Shown here in pieces: positions 31,571 to 40,587 of a stretch of DNA of 64,000 nucleotides. The notes under the pieces are model-generated. The model did no database searches. It was not told where the DNA came from and saw only the letters and a program-made list of their open reading frames with translations. How positions within the stretch are numbered: position 1 is the stretch's first letter; each line of letters opens with the position of its first letter. Both the position numbers and the translations under genes were made by a program. The DNA lies in NCBI GenBank assembly GCA_900316525.1, contig ONDF01000009.1:50592-114591 (forward strand), in the 5' to 3' direction. The stretch is from an uncultured Bacteroidales bacterium. Its GTDB lineage: Bacteria > Bacteroidota > Bacteroidia > Bacteroidales > UBA932.

Positions 31571-33732
31571 GCGCGAAGAAGAAACAGAAGACCGAGATCC
31601 GGGACACCTACGAGAACCGGGACCGCATCCACCTGGTGATGGTCGGCCTTACCATGCTGTTCATCGCCCTGTCGGTGGGTATCCTCGTGTGCATCGGCCA
31701 CATCCAGGCGACCTATTCCGTGGACAAGAAGGTCATCAACCTCTTCCGTCCCCGGCCGGACCGCTACGTGGAGGAGCCCAAGCGCGGCCGCATCCTCGCC
31801 GAGGACGGCCGGCCGCTCGCCATCACGGCGCCCCTCTATGACATCTATATGGACTGCACCGTCCGGAAGTCCGAGTTCGAGGAGATGGACCGGAAGGAGG
31901 CCCGCCGGATCGAGCGGCTGAAGAAAGAAGGCAAGGACGCCCCCGCGCCCCAGTACAAGGGCGCCGCGGCCGAAAAGCTGTGGAAGGCCAAGGCCGACAC
32001 GCTCTCCCGCGAGCTCGCCCGCCTCTTCCCCGCCAAGTCCGCCGACCAGTACTACAGCGACATCATCTCCGGGCGCGAGAACGGCAAGAAGCACGTCCTC
32101 ATCCGCCGGAACGTGAACCATGCCACCCTGCAGACGCTGAAGACGCTCCACCTCTACCGGGAAGGCGCCTACAAGGGCGGCCTCATCGCGGAGGAGCACG
32201 ACGAGCGCATCTACCCGTACGACACCCTCGCCCGCCGCGTCATCGGCTACGTCCGCGAGCAGAACCGCATCGGCATCGAGGGCACCTACGACTACGAACT
32301 CCACGGCACGGAAGGCGTCGAATGGCGCCGCGTCACCGACGACCGCAAGTATATCCGCGACTTCGACAGCACCACGGTGAAGGCCGTGGACGGCAACGAT
32401 GTCCGCACCACCCTGAACATCGACTTCCAGGACATCGCCGACCGGGCCCTCCGCGGCCAGATCGCCGACGACCCGCAGATCCGGGCCGGCATCGCCGTCC
32501 TGATGGAGGTGGAGACGGGCGCCATCCGCGCGATGGTGAACCTCTCCCGCGACACCATCCCGGGCTCCAAGCTCTGGGAACGGGACAACCTCGTCCTCAA
32601 GGAAGTGGGCGAGCAGGGATCCGTCATGAAAACCGTCACGCTCCTGTCCCTGGTCGAGGACGGGCACGTACATAGCCTTGAAGAAACTATTCCGACCAAC
32701 CACGGCGCCGTCCCGGGCTACAACCTGGACGTCCACATCCTGGACTACGAACGGCAGACCGGCCGCAGCGAGATCACGGTGAAACACGGGTTCGAGATCT
32801 CCTCGAACTACGTGTTCACCTATCTCCCGGAGAAGTTCTACGGGGCCAACCCGCAGGAGTTCTTCGACCACATCTACGCCTACCGCCTGGGCGAGAAGTT
32901 CGACTTCGACCTGGACGGTCTCGGCACCCCGGTCGTGAACCGGCCCGGCACGCGGGGCTGGAGCCGCACCACCCTGGGCACCACCGCCTACGGCTACGGC
33001 ATGTCCGTCACGCCCCTGCACGTGGTGACCTTCTACAACGCCATCGCCAACAAGGGCCGGATGATGAAGCCCTATGTGGTGGAAAGCATCGAGAAGGACG
33101 GCAAGGTGCTCAAGCAGTACGGCCCTTCGGTGCTGAACAACATCTGCACCCGGGCCACGGCCGACACGGTCACCCGCGCGCTCCAGGCCGTCGTGAACGA
33201 CGGTACGGCCAAGCGCCTGAAGGACGCGAAGCTGTCCGTGGCGGGCAAGACCGGCACCGCGCAGGTGGTCCTGACTCCGAAGGAGCGCAAGGGCAGCGCC
33301 GACCCGTACCACGACCCGTGGGGCCGCAAGAAGAACCAGGGCACCTTCGTGGGCTTCTTCCCGGCGGAGAACCCGAAGTACACCATCCTCGTGACGGTCT
33401 ATTCGTACCTGTCCGGGGCGAGCTTCTACGGCGGTACCAAGCCCGCCCAGGCCGTCCGGGAGATCGTGGACGAAATCTACGCCATCGACGACACCTGGTC
33501 TGGGCGCATCGCCTCCACCGGCGCCCTGCCCGCGATGGCGGCCCGCAGCGTCCAGGTGGAAGGCGGCAAGGCGCCCGACCTGAAGGGCTTCGCCCTGATG
33601 GACGCCCTGTACGCCGTGGAGAACGCGGGCTACAAGTGTGTGTATGAAGGGACCGGCCACGTGACGGCCCAGAACCCGGCGCCCGGCGCCGCCCTCAAGA
33701 AGGGGGAAACCATCCGACTGACCTTGAAATGA
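31567..33732 (+). CDS. ftsI: septal penicillin-binding protein (transpeptidase) with PASTA domain
   Basis: Class B PBP that cross-links septal peptidoglycan. A membrane segment at about residues 22-45 is followed by the dimerisation domain and the transpeptidase: Ser352 in GSVMKT is the active-site serine, S412-S413-N414 the SxN motif, and KTGTAQ begins at Lys561. The C-terminal 60 residues (PDLKGFALMDALYAVENAGY and GAALKKGETIRL) form a PASTA domain, which is usual for this cluster in Bacteroidota. At 721 residues it is longer than proteobacterial FtsI. It overlaps ftsL and murE by four bases, so the three are tightly coupled. Confidence 0.92.
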   Translation: MSAKKKQKTEIRDTYENRDRIHLVMVGLTMLFIALSVGILVCIGHIQATYSVDKKVINLFRPRPDRYVEEPKRGRILAEDGRPLAITAPLYDIYMDCTVRKSEFEEMDRKEARRIERLKKEGKDAPAPQYKGAAAEKLWKAKADTLSRELARLFPAKSADQYYSDIISGRENGKKHVLIRRNVNHATLQTLKTLHLYREGAYKGGLIAEEHDERIYPYDTLARRVIGYVREQNRIGIEGTYDYELHGTEGVEWRRVTDDRKYIRDFDSTTVKAVDGNDVRTTLNIDFQDIADRALRGQIADDPQIRAGIAVLMEVETGAIRAMVNLSRDTIPGSKLWERDNLVLKEVGEQGSVMKTVTLLSLVEDGHVHSLEETIPTNHGAVPGYNLDVHILDYERQTGRSEITVKHGFEISSNYVFTYLPEKFYGANPQEFFDHIYAYRLGEKFDFDLDGLGTPVVNRPGTRGWSRTTLGTTAYGYGMSVTPLHVVTFYNAIANKGRMMKPYVVESIEKDGKVLKQYGPSVLNNICTRATADTVTRALQAVVNDGTAKRLKDAKLSVAGKTGTAQVVLTPKERKGSADPYHDPWGRKKNQGTFVGFFPAENPKYTILVTVYSYLSGASFYGGTKPAQAVREIVDEIYAIDDTWSGRIASTGALPAMAARSVQVEGGKAPDLKGFALMDALYAVENAGYKCVYEGTGHVTAQNPAPGAALKKGETIRLTLK

Positions 33733-35204
33733 AACTGAAAGAACTCATACAGGATATCGAAGCCGTGGAGATCCGCGGCTCGCTGGACATCGACGTCACC
33801 GCCATCACCGGGGATTCCCGCGAGGTGACGCCCGGCGCCCTGTTCATCGCCGTCCGCGGCTTCGCCTCCGACGGCCATAAGTACATCGGCCAGGCCCTGG
33901 AGAAAGGGGCCGTGGCGATCATCTGCGAAGAGATTCCCGGTCATCCTTCGACAAGCTCAGGAACCGCCGGGAATGACGCCACGTTCGTGCAGGTGGCGAA
34001 CAGCCGGCACGCGGTGGCGATGGCGGCGGATGCGTTCTACGGGCATCCGAGCCGGAAGCTGACGCTCGTGGGCATCACCGGCACGAACGGGAAGACCACG
34101 ACCGTCACCCTGCTGTACCGCCTGTTCAAGGCCCTGGGCCACCCCTGCGGCCTGCTGTCCACCATCGCCAACTACGTGGACGACCGCCGGCTCGAGACCG
34201 CCAACACGACGGCCGACCCGATCACCATCAACCGCCTCCTCGCCGAGATGGTCGACGCCAGCTGCGGATACTGCTTCATGGAAGTGAGCTCCATCGGCGT
34301 GGAGCAGGAGCGCGTGGCGGGCCTGAAGTTCGCCGCGGGCATCTTCTCCAACCTCACCCACGACCACCTGGACTACCACAAGACCTTCGCGGAGTACCTG
34401 CGCTGCAAGAAGCTCTTCTTCGACAACCTCCCGAAGTCCGCATACGCGATCATCAATGTCGATGACAAGAACGGCCCCGTGATGGTCCAGAACACCGCCG
34501 CGAAGGTGGTCACCTACGCCTGCAAGCGCCCGGCCGACCACACCGCCCGCATCCTGGAGCAGAGCTTCGAGGGCATGCTCCTCCGCATCGACGGGAAGGA
34601 GACCTGGAGCCGCCTCATCGGCGCGCACAACGCCTATAACCTCCTCGCCATCTACACGACCGCCGTGTGCCTGGGCACGGACCCGGACGAGGTCCTCGTG
34701 GCCCTGTCGGGCCTCCAGTCCGCCCCCGGCCGCCTGGAGAACCTCCGCGGCCCGCGCGACCTGGCCGTCGTGATCGACTACGCCCACACCCCGGACGCCC
34801 TGGAGAACGTGCTGGGCACCCTGCGCGACGTCGCCCCCGAGCGCCAGCTCATCTGCCTGTTCGGCTGCGGCGGCGACCGCGACAAGACCAAGCGCCCCGA
34901 GATGGCGCAGGTCGCGGCCCGGCTCGCCGACCGCCTCGTCGTCACCTCCGACAACTGCCGGACCGAGGACCCGGAGGCCATCCTGAAGGATATCCGGGCC
35001 GGCCTGGACTGGGAGGGGCTCGCCAAGGCCGTGTTCATCACGGACCGCCGCGAGGCCATCCGCACCGCCATCCTGACGGCGCCCGAAGGCGCCACGATCC
35101 TGCTGGCGGGCAAGGGCCACGAGGACTACCAGATCATCGGGCACGAGAAACTGCATTTTGACGAAAAAGAGATAGTTACTGAAACCTTCAAACTGATCCT
35201 GTAA
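33729..35204 (+). CDS. murE: UDP-MurNAc-tripeptide ligase MurE
   Basis: Adds the third amino acid to UDP-MurNAc-L-Ala-D-Glu. The ATP loop GITGTNGKTTTVTLL is near residue 115, TANTTADP near 158 and YAHTPDALENVLG near 352. The substrate-selecting DNPR motif of meso-diaminopimelate-adding enzymes appears as DNCR (Asp408-Arg411): the Arg that contacts DAP is kept and Pro is replaced by Cys, so DAP is still the likely substrate. Residues about 68-83 (EEIPGHPSTSSGTAGN) are encoded by an inserted palindromic repeat in the N-terminal domain. The stop overlaps the mraY start. Confidence 0.92.
   Translation: MKLKELIQDIEAVEIRGSLDIDVTAITGDSREVTPGALFIAVRGFASDGHKYIGQALEKGAVAIICEEIPGHPSTSSGTAGNDATFVQVANSRHAVAMAADAFYGHPSRKLTLVGITGTNGKTTTVTLLYRLFKALGHPCGLLSTIANYVDDRRLETANTTADPITINRLLAEMVDASCGYCFMEVSSIGVEQERVAGLKFAAGIFSNLTHDHLDYHKTFAEYLRCKKLFFDNLPKSAYAIINVDDKNGPVMVQNTAAKVVTYACKRPADHTARILEQSFEGMLLRIDGKETWSRLIGAHNAYNLLAIYTTAVCLGTDPDEVLVALSGLQSAPGRLENLRGPRDLAVVIDYAHTPDALENVLGTLRDVAPERQLICLFGCGGDRDKTKRPEMAQVAARLADRLVVTSDNCRTEDPEAILKDIRAGLDWEGLAKAVFITDRREAIRTAILTAPEGATILLAGKGHEDYQIIGHEKLHFDEKEIVTETFKLIL
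33931..33978. repeat. composite palindrome inserted in frame in murE
   Basis: Outer arms AGATTCCCGG and CCGGGAATGACG match the intergenic copies near folP and pncA; the middle CCTTCGACAAGCTCAGG is itself a palindromic unit found again at 61713-61730. The insertion adds 16 codons to murE with no stop. Confidence 0.85.
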
Positions 35205-36598
35205 TGATTTACCATCTGTTCCAATATCTCGAACGGGCCGGGGTGGACATCCCCGGCATGGGACTGATGCATTACCTGTCCTTCCGGGCCATGATGGCCA
35301 CGGTGGCGGCGGTCCTGTTCACCCTGCTCGTGGGCAAGCGGATCATCCGCATCCTGCAGCGCCACCAGATCGGCGACGTGCCCCGCGACCTGGGCCTCGA
35401 CGGAGCCGAGCTCAAGAAAGGCGTCCCCACCATGGGCGGCATCATCATCATCCTGGGCCTCCTCACCGGCGTCCTGCTCTTCTGCGACCTGACGAGCGTC
35501 TATGTGATCCTGCTGCTCGTGAGCACCCTCTGGTGCGGCGCCCTGGGCTTCGCCGACGACTATCTCAAGCTCAAGGACAAGAAGGTCGTCAGCGCAAACG
35601 GCGTCCGCGACGCCAAGAAGCACGACGGACTCCCCGAGAAGGCGAAACTCCTGGGCCAGGTGGCGCTCGGATTCATCGTGGGCCTGACCGTGTGGATGAG
35701 TCCGGACATCGTCGTCCGCGAGAAGGTGGCCGATCCCGCCATCGAGGTCGTCACCGGCCGCTCCGACCTGGACGTGAACACGGAAACGCAGGTCACCTCC
35801 GGCCGTTACCAGGAGGAGGACGTGGTCAAGTCCACCAAGACCACCATCCCCTTCGTCAAGCGCCATGAGTTCGACTACCGCTGGCTGTCCCCCTTCAAGG
35901 GCGCCTGGGGCTGGTACGCGAAGTGGGCCATTTACGTGCTGATGATCGTCCTCGTGATCACCGCCTGTTCCAACGGCACCAACCTCACCGACGGCCTGGA
36001 CGGCCTCGCGGCCGGCACCTCGGCCATCGTGGGCGTGGTGATCGGCATCCTGGCCTGGCTGAGCGGCAACCTCATCGACTCGAACTACCTCAACATCATG
36101 TATATCCCCGGCACCGGCGAAGTGGCCATCTTCATGTCCGCCTTCGTGGGCGCCCTCATCGGCTTCCTCTGGTACAATTCCTACCCGGCGCAGGTGTTCA
36201 TGGGCGATACCGGCAGCCTCACCATCGGCGGCATCATCGGCGTGAGCGCCGTCCTGATCCGCAAGGAGCTGCTCCTTCCCCTGCTGTGCGGGATCTTCTT
36301 CGTGGAGAGCCTGTCGGTGATCCTGCAGCGGACCTGGTTCAAGTTCACCCGGATCAAGCGCGGCCAGGGCCGCCGCATCTGGTCGATGACGCCCCTGCAC
36401 CACCATTACCAGACCTGGAAGAAAGTGAAAGGCCCCGAGCCCTGGACCTATGTGGAGATGATTCCCGAGGGGCTCAACAACCGGTACGCCAAGCCGAACG
36501 ACGGACACGGGTTCCATGAGGTGAAGGTCACCCTCCGGTTCTGGATTGTCCAGATCCTCCTGGCCGTCTCCACGCTGGCATTGTTGAAAATCAGATAA
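35204..36598 (+). CDS. mraY: phospho-MurNAc-pentapeptide transferase MraY
   Basis: Transfers phospho-MurNAc-pentapeptide to undecaprenyl phosphate, forming lipid I. The protein is polytopic with the family motifs VPTMGGIIIILG near residue 76, GFADDYLKLKDKK near 115, NLTDGLDGLAAG near 259 and MGDTGSLTIGG near 332, plus HHHYQ near 404. At 464 residues it is about 100 longer than E. coli MraY; the extra lies at about 165-225 between membrane segments, an insertion common in Bacteroidota. It sits between murE and murD as expected. Confidence 0.93.
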   Translation: MIYHLFQYLERAGVDIPGMGLMHYLSFRAMMATVAAVLFTLLVGKRIIRILQRHQIGDVPRDLGLDGAELKKGVPTMGGIIIILGLLTGVLLFCDLTSVYVILLLVSTLWCGALGFADDYLKLKDKKVVSANGVRDAKKHDGLPEKAKLLGQVALGFIVGLTVWMSPDIVVREKVADPAIEVVTGRSDLDVNTETQVTSGRYQEEDVVKSTKTTIPFVKRHEFDYRWLSPFKGAWGWYAKWAIYVLMIVLVITACSNGTNLTDGLDGLAAGTSAIVGVVIGILAWLSGNLIDSNYLNIMYIPGTGEVAIFMSAFVGALIGFLWYNSYPAQVFMGDTGSLTIGGIIGVSAVLIRKELLLPLLCGIFFVESLSVILQRTWFKFTRIKRGQGRRIWSMTPLHHHYQTWKKVKGPEPWTYVEMIPEGLNNRYAKPNDGHGFHEVKVTLRFWIVQILLAVSTLALLKIR

Positions 36599-36616
36599 GA
36601 AAAAGAAAAAGCAGAT

Positions 36617-37951
36617 ATGTCAAGAATCGTCGTTCTGGGCGGCGCCGAAAGCGGAGTGGGCGCAGCCGTCCTCGCAAAAGTGAAAGGTCATGAGGTCTTC
36701 CTGTCCGACAAGGGGAAGATCAAGGACGAATATGTCGAAACCCTGAAGAAGTGGGACATTCCCTATGAGGAAGGACACCACACGGAGGAACTGATCCTCA
36801 ACGCCGACGAGGTCGTCAAGTCCCCGGGCATCCCGGGTACCGTGCCGATGGTGCAGAAGCTCCGGGCGCAGGGGACGCACATCGTCTCCGAGATCGAGTT
36901 CGCGAGCCGCTACGACAGCGCGAAGAAGATCTGCATCACGGGGTCCAACGGCAAGACCACGACCACCTCGCTGATCTACTACCTGCTGCAGAACGCCGGC
37001 CTGAACGTGGGCCTCGGCGGCAACATCGGCAAGTCCTACGCCTACCAGGTCGCGACCGAGCACTTCGACTACTACGTGCTGGAAATCAGCAGCTTCCAGC
37101 TGGATGACGTGTACGACTTCAAGCCGGACATCGCCATCATCACGAACATCACCCCGGACCACCTGGACCGCTACGACCACAAGATGGAGAATTACGTGGC
37201 CGCGAAGTTCAACATCACCAAGAACCTCACCCGCGACGACTGCTTCATCTTCGACAGCGACGACGACATCACCATCGGCCACCTGGACAACATCATCCTG
37301 CGCTGCAAGATGCTGCCCTTCTCCCAGGAGAAGGAGGTGGAGCAGGGCGCCTTCCTCCGGGACGACAAGATCGTCCTCCGCTACGAGGAGGAGGAGACCG
37401 ACCTCTACCTGCAGGAGCTCGCCCTCGGCGGCAAGCACAACATCTACAACTCGATGGCCGCCGCCCTGGCCGCCAAGGCCTCGGGCATCGACAACGAGGT
37501 GATCCGGAACTCCCTGGCCACCTTCCAGCCCATCGAGCACCGCCTGGAGCCCGTCCTGTCGATCAAGGACGTCCTGTACATCAACGACTCCAAGGCCACC
37601 AACATCGACTCCGCCTGGTACGCCCTCGAGTGCCAGAAGCGCCCTGTCGTCTGGATCGTGGGCGGCACCGACAAGGGCAACGACTACTCCATCCTGAACG
37701 ACCTCGTGCGCGAGAAAGTGAAGGCCATCGTGTGCCTCGGGGTGGACAACGCGAAGATCCACGCGGCGTTCGGGTCCATGGGCAAGCCCATGACCGACGC
37801 CCTCTCCGCCGAGGAAGCGGTGCGCAAGTCGGCGGAATTCGCCGAGCCGGGAGACGTGGTCCTCCTCTCCCCCTGCTGCGCGAGCTTCGACCTGTTCAAG
37901 AACTACGAGGACCGCGGACAGCAGTTCAAGGAGGCCGTCAGGAAGCTTTAG
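36617..37951 (+). CDS. murD: UDP-N-acetylmuramoyl-L-alanine-D-glutamate ligase
   Basis: Adds D-glutamate to UDP-MurNAc-L-Ala. It begins with a Rossmann-like domain (RIVVLGGAESGVGAAVLA), then the ATP loop ITGSNGKTTTTSLIYY near residue 113, GGNIGKS near 135 and INDSKATN near 320 with IVGGTDKGNDY near 347. The usual length of about 445 is met. Its stop codon is the first base of a palindromic repeat (AGATTTCTC...). Confidence 0.93.
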   Translation: MSRIVVLGGAESGVGAAVLAKVKGHEVFLSDKGKIKDEYVETLKKWDIPYEEGHHTEELILNADEVVKSPGIPGTVPMVQKLRAQGTHIVSEIEFASRYDSAKKICITGSNGKTTTTSLIYYLLQNAGLNVGLGGNIGKSYAYQVATEHFDYYVLEISSFQLDDVYDFKPDIAIITNITPDHLDRYDHKMENYVAAKFNITKNLTRDDCFIFDSDDDITIGHLDNIILRCKMLPFSQEKEVEQGAFLRDDKIVLRYEEEETDLYLQELALGGKHNIYNSMAAALAAKASGIDNEVIRNSLATFQPIEHRLEPVLSIKDVLYINDSKATNIDSAWYALECQKRPVVWIVGGTDKGNDYSILNDLVREKVKAIVCLGVDNAKIHAAFGSMGKPMTDALSAEEAVRKSAEFAEPGDVVLLSPCCASFDLFKNYEDRGQQFKEAVRKL

Positions 37952-38019
37952 ATTTCTCGACTTCGCTCGAAATGACACATTTGTCATTCTGAGGAGGGCG
38001 AAGACCGACGTGAGAATCT
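37950..38019. repeat. two palindromic repeats back to back between murD and ftsW
   Basis: The first has the AGATTTCTCGA...TCGAAATGACA form. The second starts TGTCATTCTGAG and ends GAGAATCT, the inverse arrangement of the same ends. Together they fill the 72-base gap inside the otherwise compact dcw cluster. Confidence 0.8.
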
Positions 38020-38023
38020 GTAT

Positions 38024-39442
38024 ATGACAAAGGAGAAAAAAGGTAAGAAAAGGAACATCTGGAACTGGATGGACGGGTTCCGGGGAGACAAGGTGGTGCT
38101 GATCATCGCCCTGCTCCTCATGCTCATTTCCGTCATTTCCGTGTTCTCCTCCACCCCGCTGCTGGCCATCGAGACCGGCGTGGACCGCATCGGCATCATG
38201 ACCACCCAGCTCAAGGTGGTGGGGCTCGGCGTGCTGGTGATCCTCCTGCTGTACATCTTCGGCCGGAGCGGGCTGTACCGCTGGGTGGGCAAGTGGTGCT
38301 ATCCCCTGTCCCTGGTGATGCTCGTCATCCTGGTCTTCAACCTGAACCTCGGGATCGTCCAGGCCGGCGAGATCAACGGCGCCCGCCGCATCATCAAGGT
38401 GTTCGGGAAGCAGCTTCACGTGTACGAGTTCGTGAAGGTGTTCATGGTCCTGTACCTCGCATGGGCGCTGGACGCGTACAAGAAAGGCGAATTCAAGCTC
38501 AACAAGTTCCTCGCGGCGCTGTCGCCGAAGCTGTTCACCTGGACCACCCGGCCGCTCGGCGAGAAACTCGTCTACATCTACCTCCCCGCCCTCCTGACCA
38601 TCGGGTTCGTGGCGGCGGGCTCCAACTCGTCGGCCCTGTTCCTCGCCGCCGTGCTGATCCTCATCATCCTGATCGGCGGCGTGAACTTCAAGGAGATCGC
38701 CCTGTTCTTCGCCGGCTGCGTGGCCCTGGCGGGCCTGCTGTTCATCGGCTACCAGACGGGCCTGCTGAAGAGCAACCGCATCGACACGGCCATCAGCCGC
38801 ATCACGAACGACGACGACGCGACGATGGAGATCCTGCTGAACTCGAAGGTCGGCTCGCCGGAATACGAGGCGGCGCGCGACGAGCTGCGGCAGCCCGTGG
38901 GCGCGCTCCTCGCCATCAAGGAAGGCGGCCTCGTGGGCAAGGGCATCGGCAACAGCACCCAGAAATACGCGGTCCCGGTCATCTTCGGCGACTACATGTT
39001 CAGCTTCATCATCGAGGAGACCGGCTTCATCGGGGCGATCTTCATCATCCTGCTGTACTTCAGCCTCCTCGCCCGGAGCTCGACCATCGCCAAGGACTGC
39101 GACAACTACTTCGACAAGATCGTGGTGGCGGGACTCGCCATCCTCGTCACCGGACAGGCCTTCATGCACATGATGGTCAATGTCCATTTCCCCCTGGTTC
39201 CCCAGACCGGCCAGACCCTGCCGCTGGTGAGCCACGGAACCACCTCGTTCCTGGTGTTCAGCGCCGTGTTCGGCATCCTGCTGTCCATCAGCCGCGAGAC
39301 GTACCTGAAAATGCGCAAGCGTGAGGAGGAAGCGGTTCCCCTCATCCAGCGGGAACCCGCCGACGAGGTCCAGGCCAGCCTGGACGACCTCGACAACCTG
39401 GAATCCGCCAACCTGGACAATGAGCAAGACTATGGAGTATAA
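38024..39442 (+). CDS. ftsW: septal peptidoglycan polymerase FtsW (SEDS family)
   Basis: A polytopic SEDS glycosyltransferase that works with the FtsI partner at the septum. The 472-residue protein has about ten membrane segments; conserved SEDS elements are GARRIIKVFGKQLHVYEFVK near residue 119, GGLVGKGIGNSTQKY near 305, FIIEETGFIGA near 328 and GQTLPLVSHGTTSF near 390. A charged cytosolic tail of about 45 residues ends the protein. Gene start follows directly after a repeat pair; the 3' end overlaps the start of murG. Confidence 0.93.
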   Translation: MTKEKKGKKRNIWNWMDGFRGDKVVLIIALLLMLISVISVFSSTPLLAIETGVDRIGIMTTQLKVVGLGVLVILLLYIFGRSGLYRWVGKWCYPLSLVMLVILVFNLNLGIVQAGEINGARRIIKVFGKQLHVYEFVKVFMVLYLAWALDAYKKGEFKLNKFLAALSPKLFTWTTRPLGEKLVYIYLPALLTIGFVAAGSNSSALFLAAVLILIILIGGVNFKEIALFFAGCVALAGLLFIGYQTGLLKSNRIDTAISRITNDDDATMEILLNSKVGSPEYEAARDELRQPVGALLAIKEGGLVGKGIGNSTQKYAVPVIFGDYMFSFIIEETGFIGAIFIILLYFSLLARSSTIAKDCDNYFDKIVVAGLAILVTGQAFMHMMVNVHFPLVPQTGQTLPLVSHGTTSFLVFSAVFGILLSISRETYLKMRKREEEAVPLIQREPADEVQASLDDLDNLESANLDNEQDYGV

Positions 39443-40559
39443 ACCTTTACGCGCCATCATCAGCGGCGGCGGCACGGGCGGTCACATCTTCCCGGCCATC
39501 TCGATCGCGAACAAACTGAAGGAGCTGAACCCGGCCACGGAAATCCTCTTCGTCGGCGCCACCGGCAAGATGGAGATGGAGAAGGTGCCGGCGGCCGGCT
39601 ACAGGATCGTCGGCCTCCCCATCGTCGGGATGCAGCGCCAGCTGAACCTGAAGAACATCGTCAACGACCTCCAGGTGCCCTTCCGGGTGCTGAAGAGCGT
39701 GTCGATGGCGAAGAAGCTCATCCGCGAGTTCAAGCCGGACATCGTCATCGGCGTGGGCGGCTACGCCAGCGCGCCCCTGCTCTGGGCGGCGACGGGAATG
39801 AAGGTCCCCGCCCTCATCCAGGAGCAGAACGGCTTCGCCGGCCTGACGAACAAGCTCCTCGGGAAGCGGGTGCAGAAGATCTGCGTCGCGTACGAGGGCA
39901 TGGAACGCTTCTTCCCGGCCGACCGGATCGTGCTGAGCGGCAACCCCATCCGCAAGGAGGTCTCCACCCCGCCGACGGCCGCGATGAAGGAGGAGGCGAT
40001 GGAATACTACCGCCTGGATCCGGAGAAGAAGCACCTGTTCATCGTGGGCGGCAGCCTCGGCAGCGGCACGCTGAACCGGTCGATGAAGCGGTGGATCGAG
40101 GCCGGCTGCCCCGACGGCGAGGCCGTCGAAGTCATCTGGCAGTGCGGCAAGTACTACAAGAAAGGCGTGGACGAGTTCATGGCCCAGCACCCCTGTCCGG
40201 GCGTGCAGCACTACGACTTCATCGCGCGGATGGACCTCGCGTACGCGGCGGCGGACGCCGTCGTGACGCGCAGCGGCGCCAGCACGGTGTCGGAGCTGTG
40301 CGCGATGCACAAGGCGGCCATCTTCGTGCCCTCGCCCAACGTGGCGGAGGACCACCAGACGCACAACGCGATGGCCCTCGTGCGCCGCAACGCGGCCCTC
40401 ATCGTCAAGGACGCCGACGCGCCCGAGAAACTGATGGCGACGGCCATGGAGCTCCTCTCCGACCCGGGCCGCATCGCCACGCTGGAGGAGAACGCCGGCA
40501 AGATGGCATTGACGGAAGCGGCGCAGGTAATCTGCGACGAAGCATATAAACTCATATGA
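39432..40559 (+). CDS. murG: undecaprenyl-PP-MurNAc-pentapeptide GlcNAc transferase MurG
   Basis: Makes lipid II by adding GlcNAc to lipid I at the inner face of the membrane. RAIISGGGTGGHIFPAISIA near the N-terminus is the first G-loop; IGVGGYASAPLLWAA near residue 105, QEQNGFAGLTNKLLGK near 130 and VVTRSGASTVSEL near 277 are family signatures. The ATG at 39432 (MEYKPLRAII) was chosen because the conserved core starts six residues later; an ATG at 39420 would add MSKT. Both starts lie inside the ftsW coding end. A palindromic repeat begins at the stop codon. Confidence 0.92.
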   Translation: MEYKPLRAIISGGGTGGHIFPAISIANKLKELNPATEILFVGATGKMEMEKVPAAGYRIVGLPIVGMQRQLNLKNIVNDLQVPFRVLKSVSMAKKLIREFKPDIVIGVGGYASAPLLWAATGMKVPALIQEQNGFAGLTNKLLGKRVQKICVAYEGMERFFPADRIVLSGNPIRKEVSTPPTAAMKEEAMEYYRLDPEKKHLFIVGGSLGSGTLNRSMKRWIEAGCPDGEAVEVIWQCGKYYKKGVDEFMAQHPCPGVQHYDFIARMDLAYAAADAVVTRSGASTVSELCAMHKAAIFVPSPNVAEDHQTHNAMALVRRNAALIVKDADAPEKLMATAMELLSDPGRIATLEENAGKMALTEAAQVICDEAYKLI

Positions 40560-40586
40560 GATTTCTCGACAAGCTCGAAATGACAA
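40559..40586. repeat. dispersed palindrome between murG and murC
   Basis: AGATTTCTCGA and TCGAAATGACAA with AGC in between; identical in its core to the copy after rpiB (48651). It makes up the whole gap between the two cell-wall genes. Confidence 0.85.
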
Positions 40587-40587
40587 G

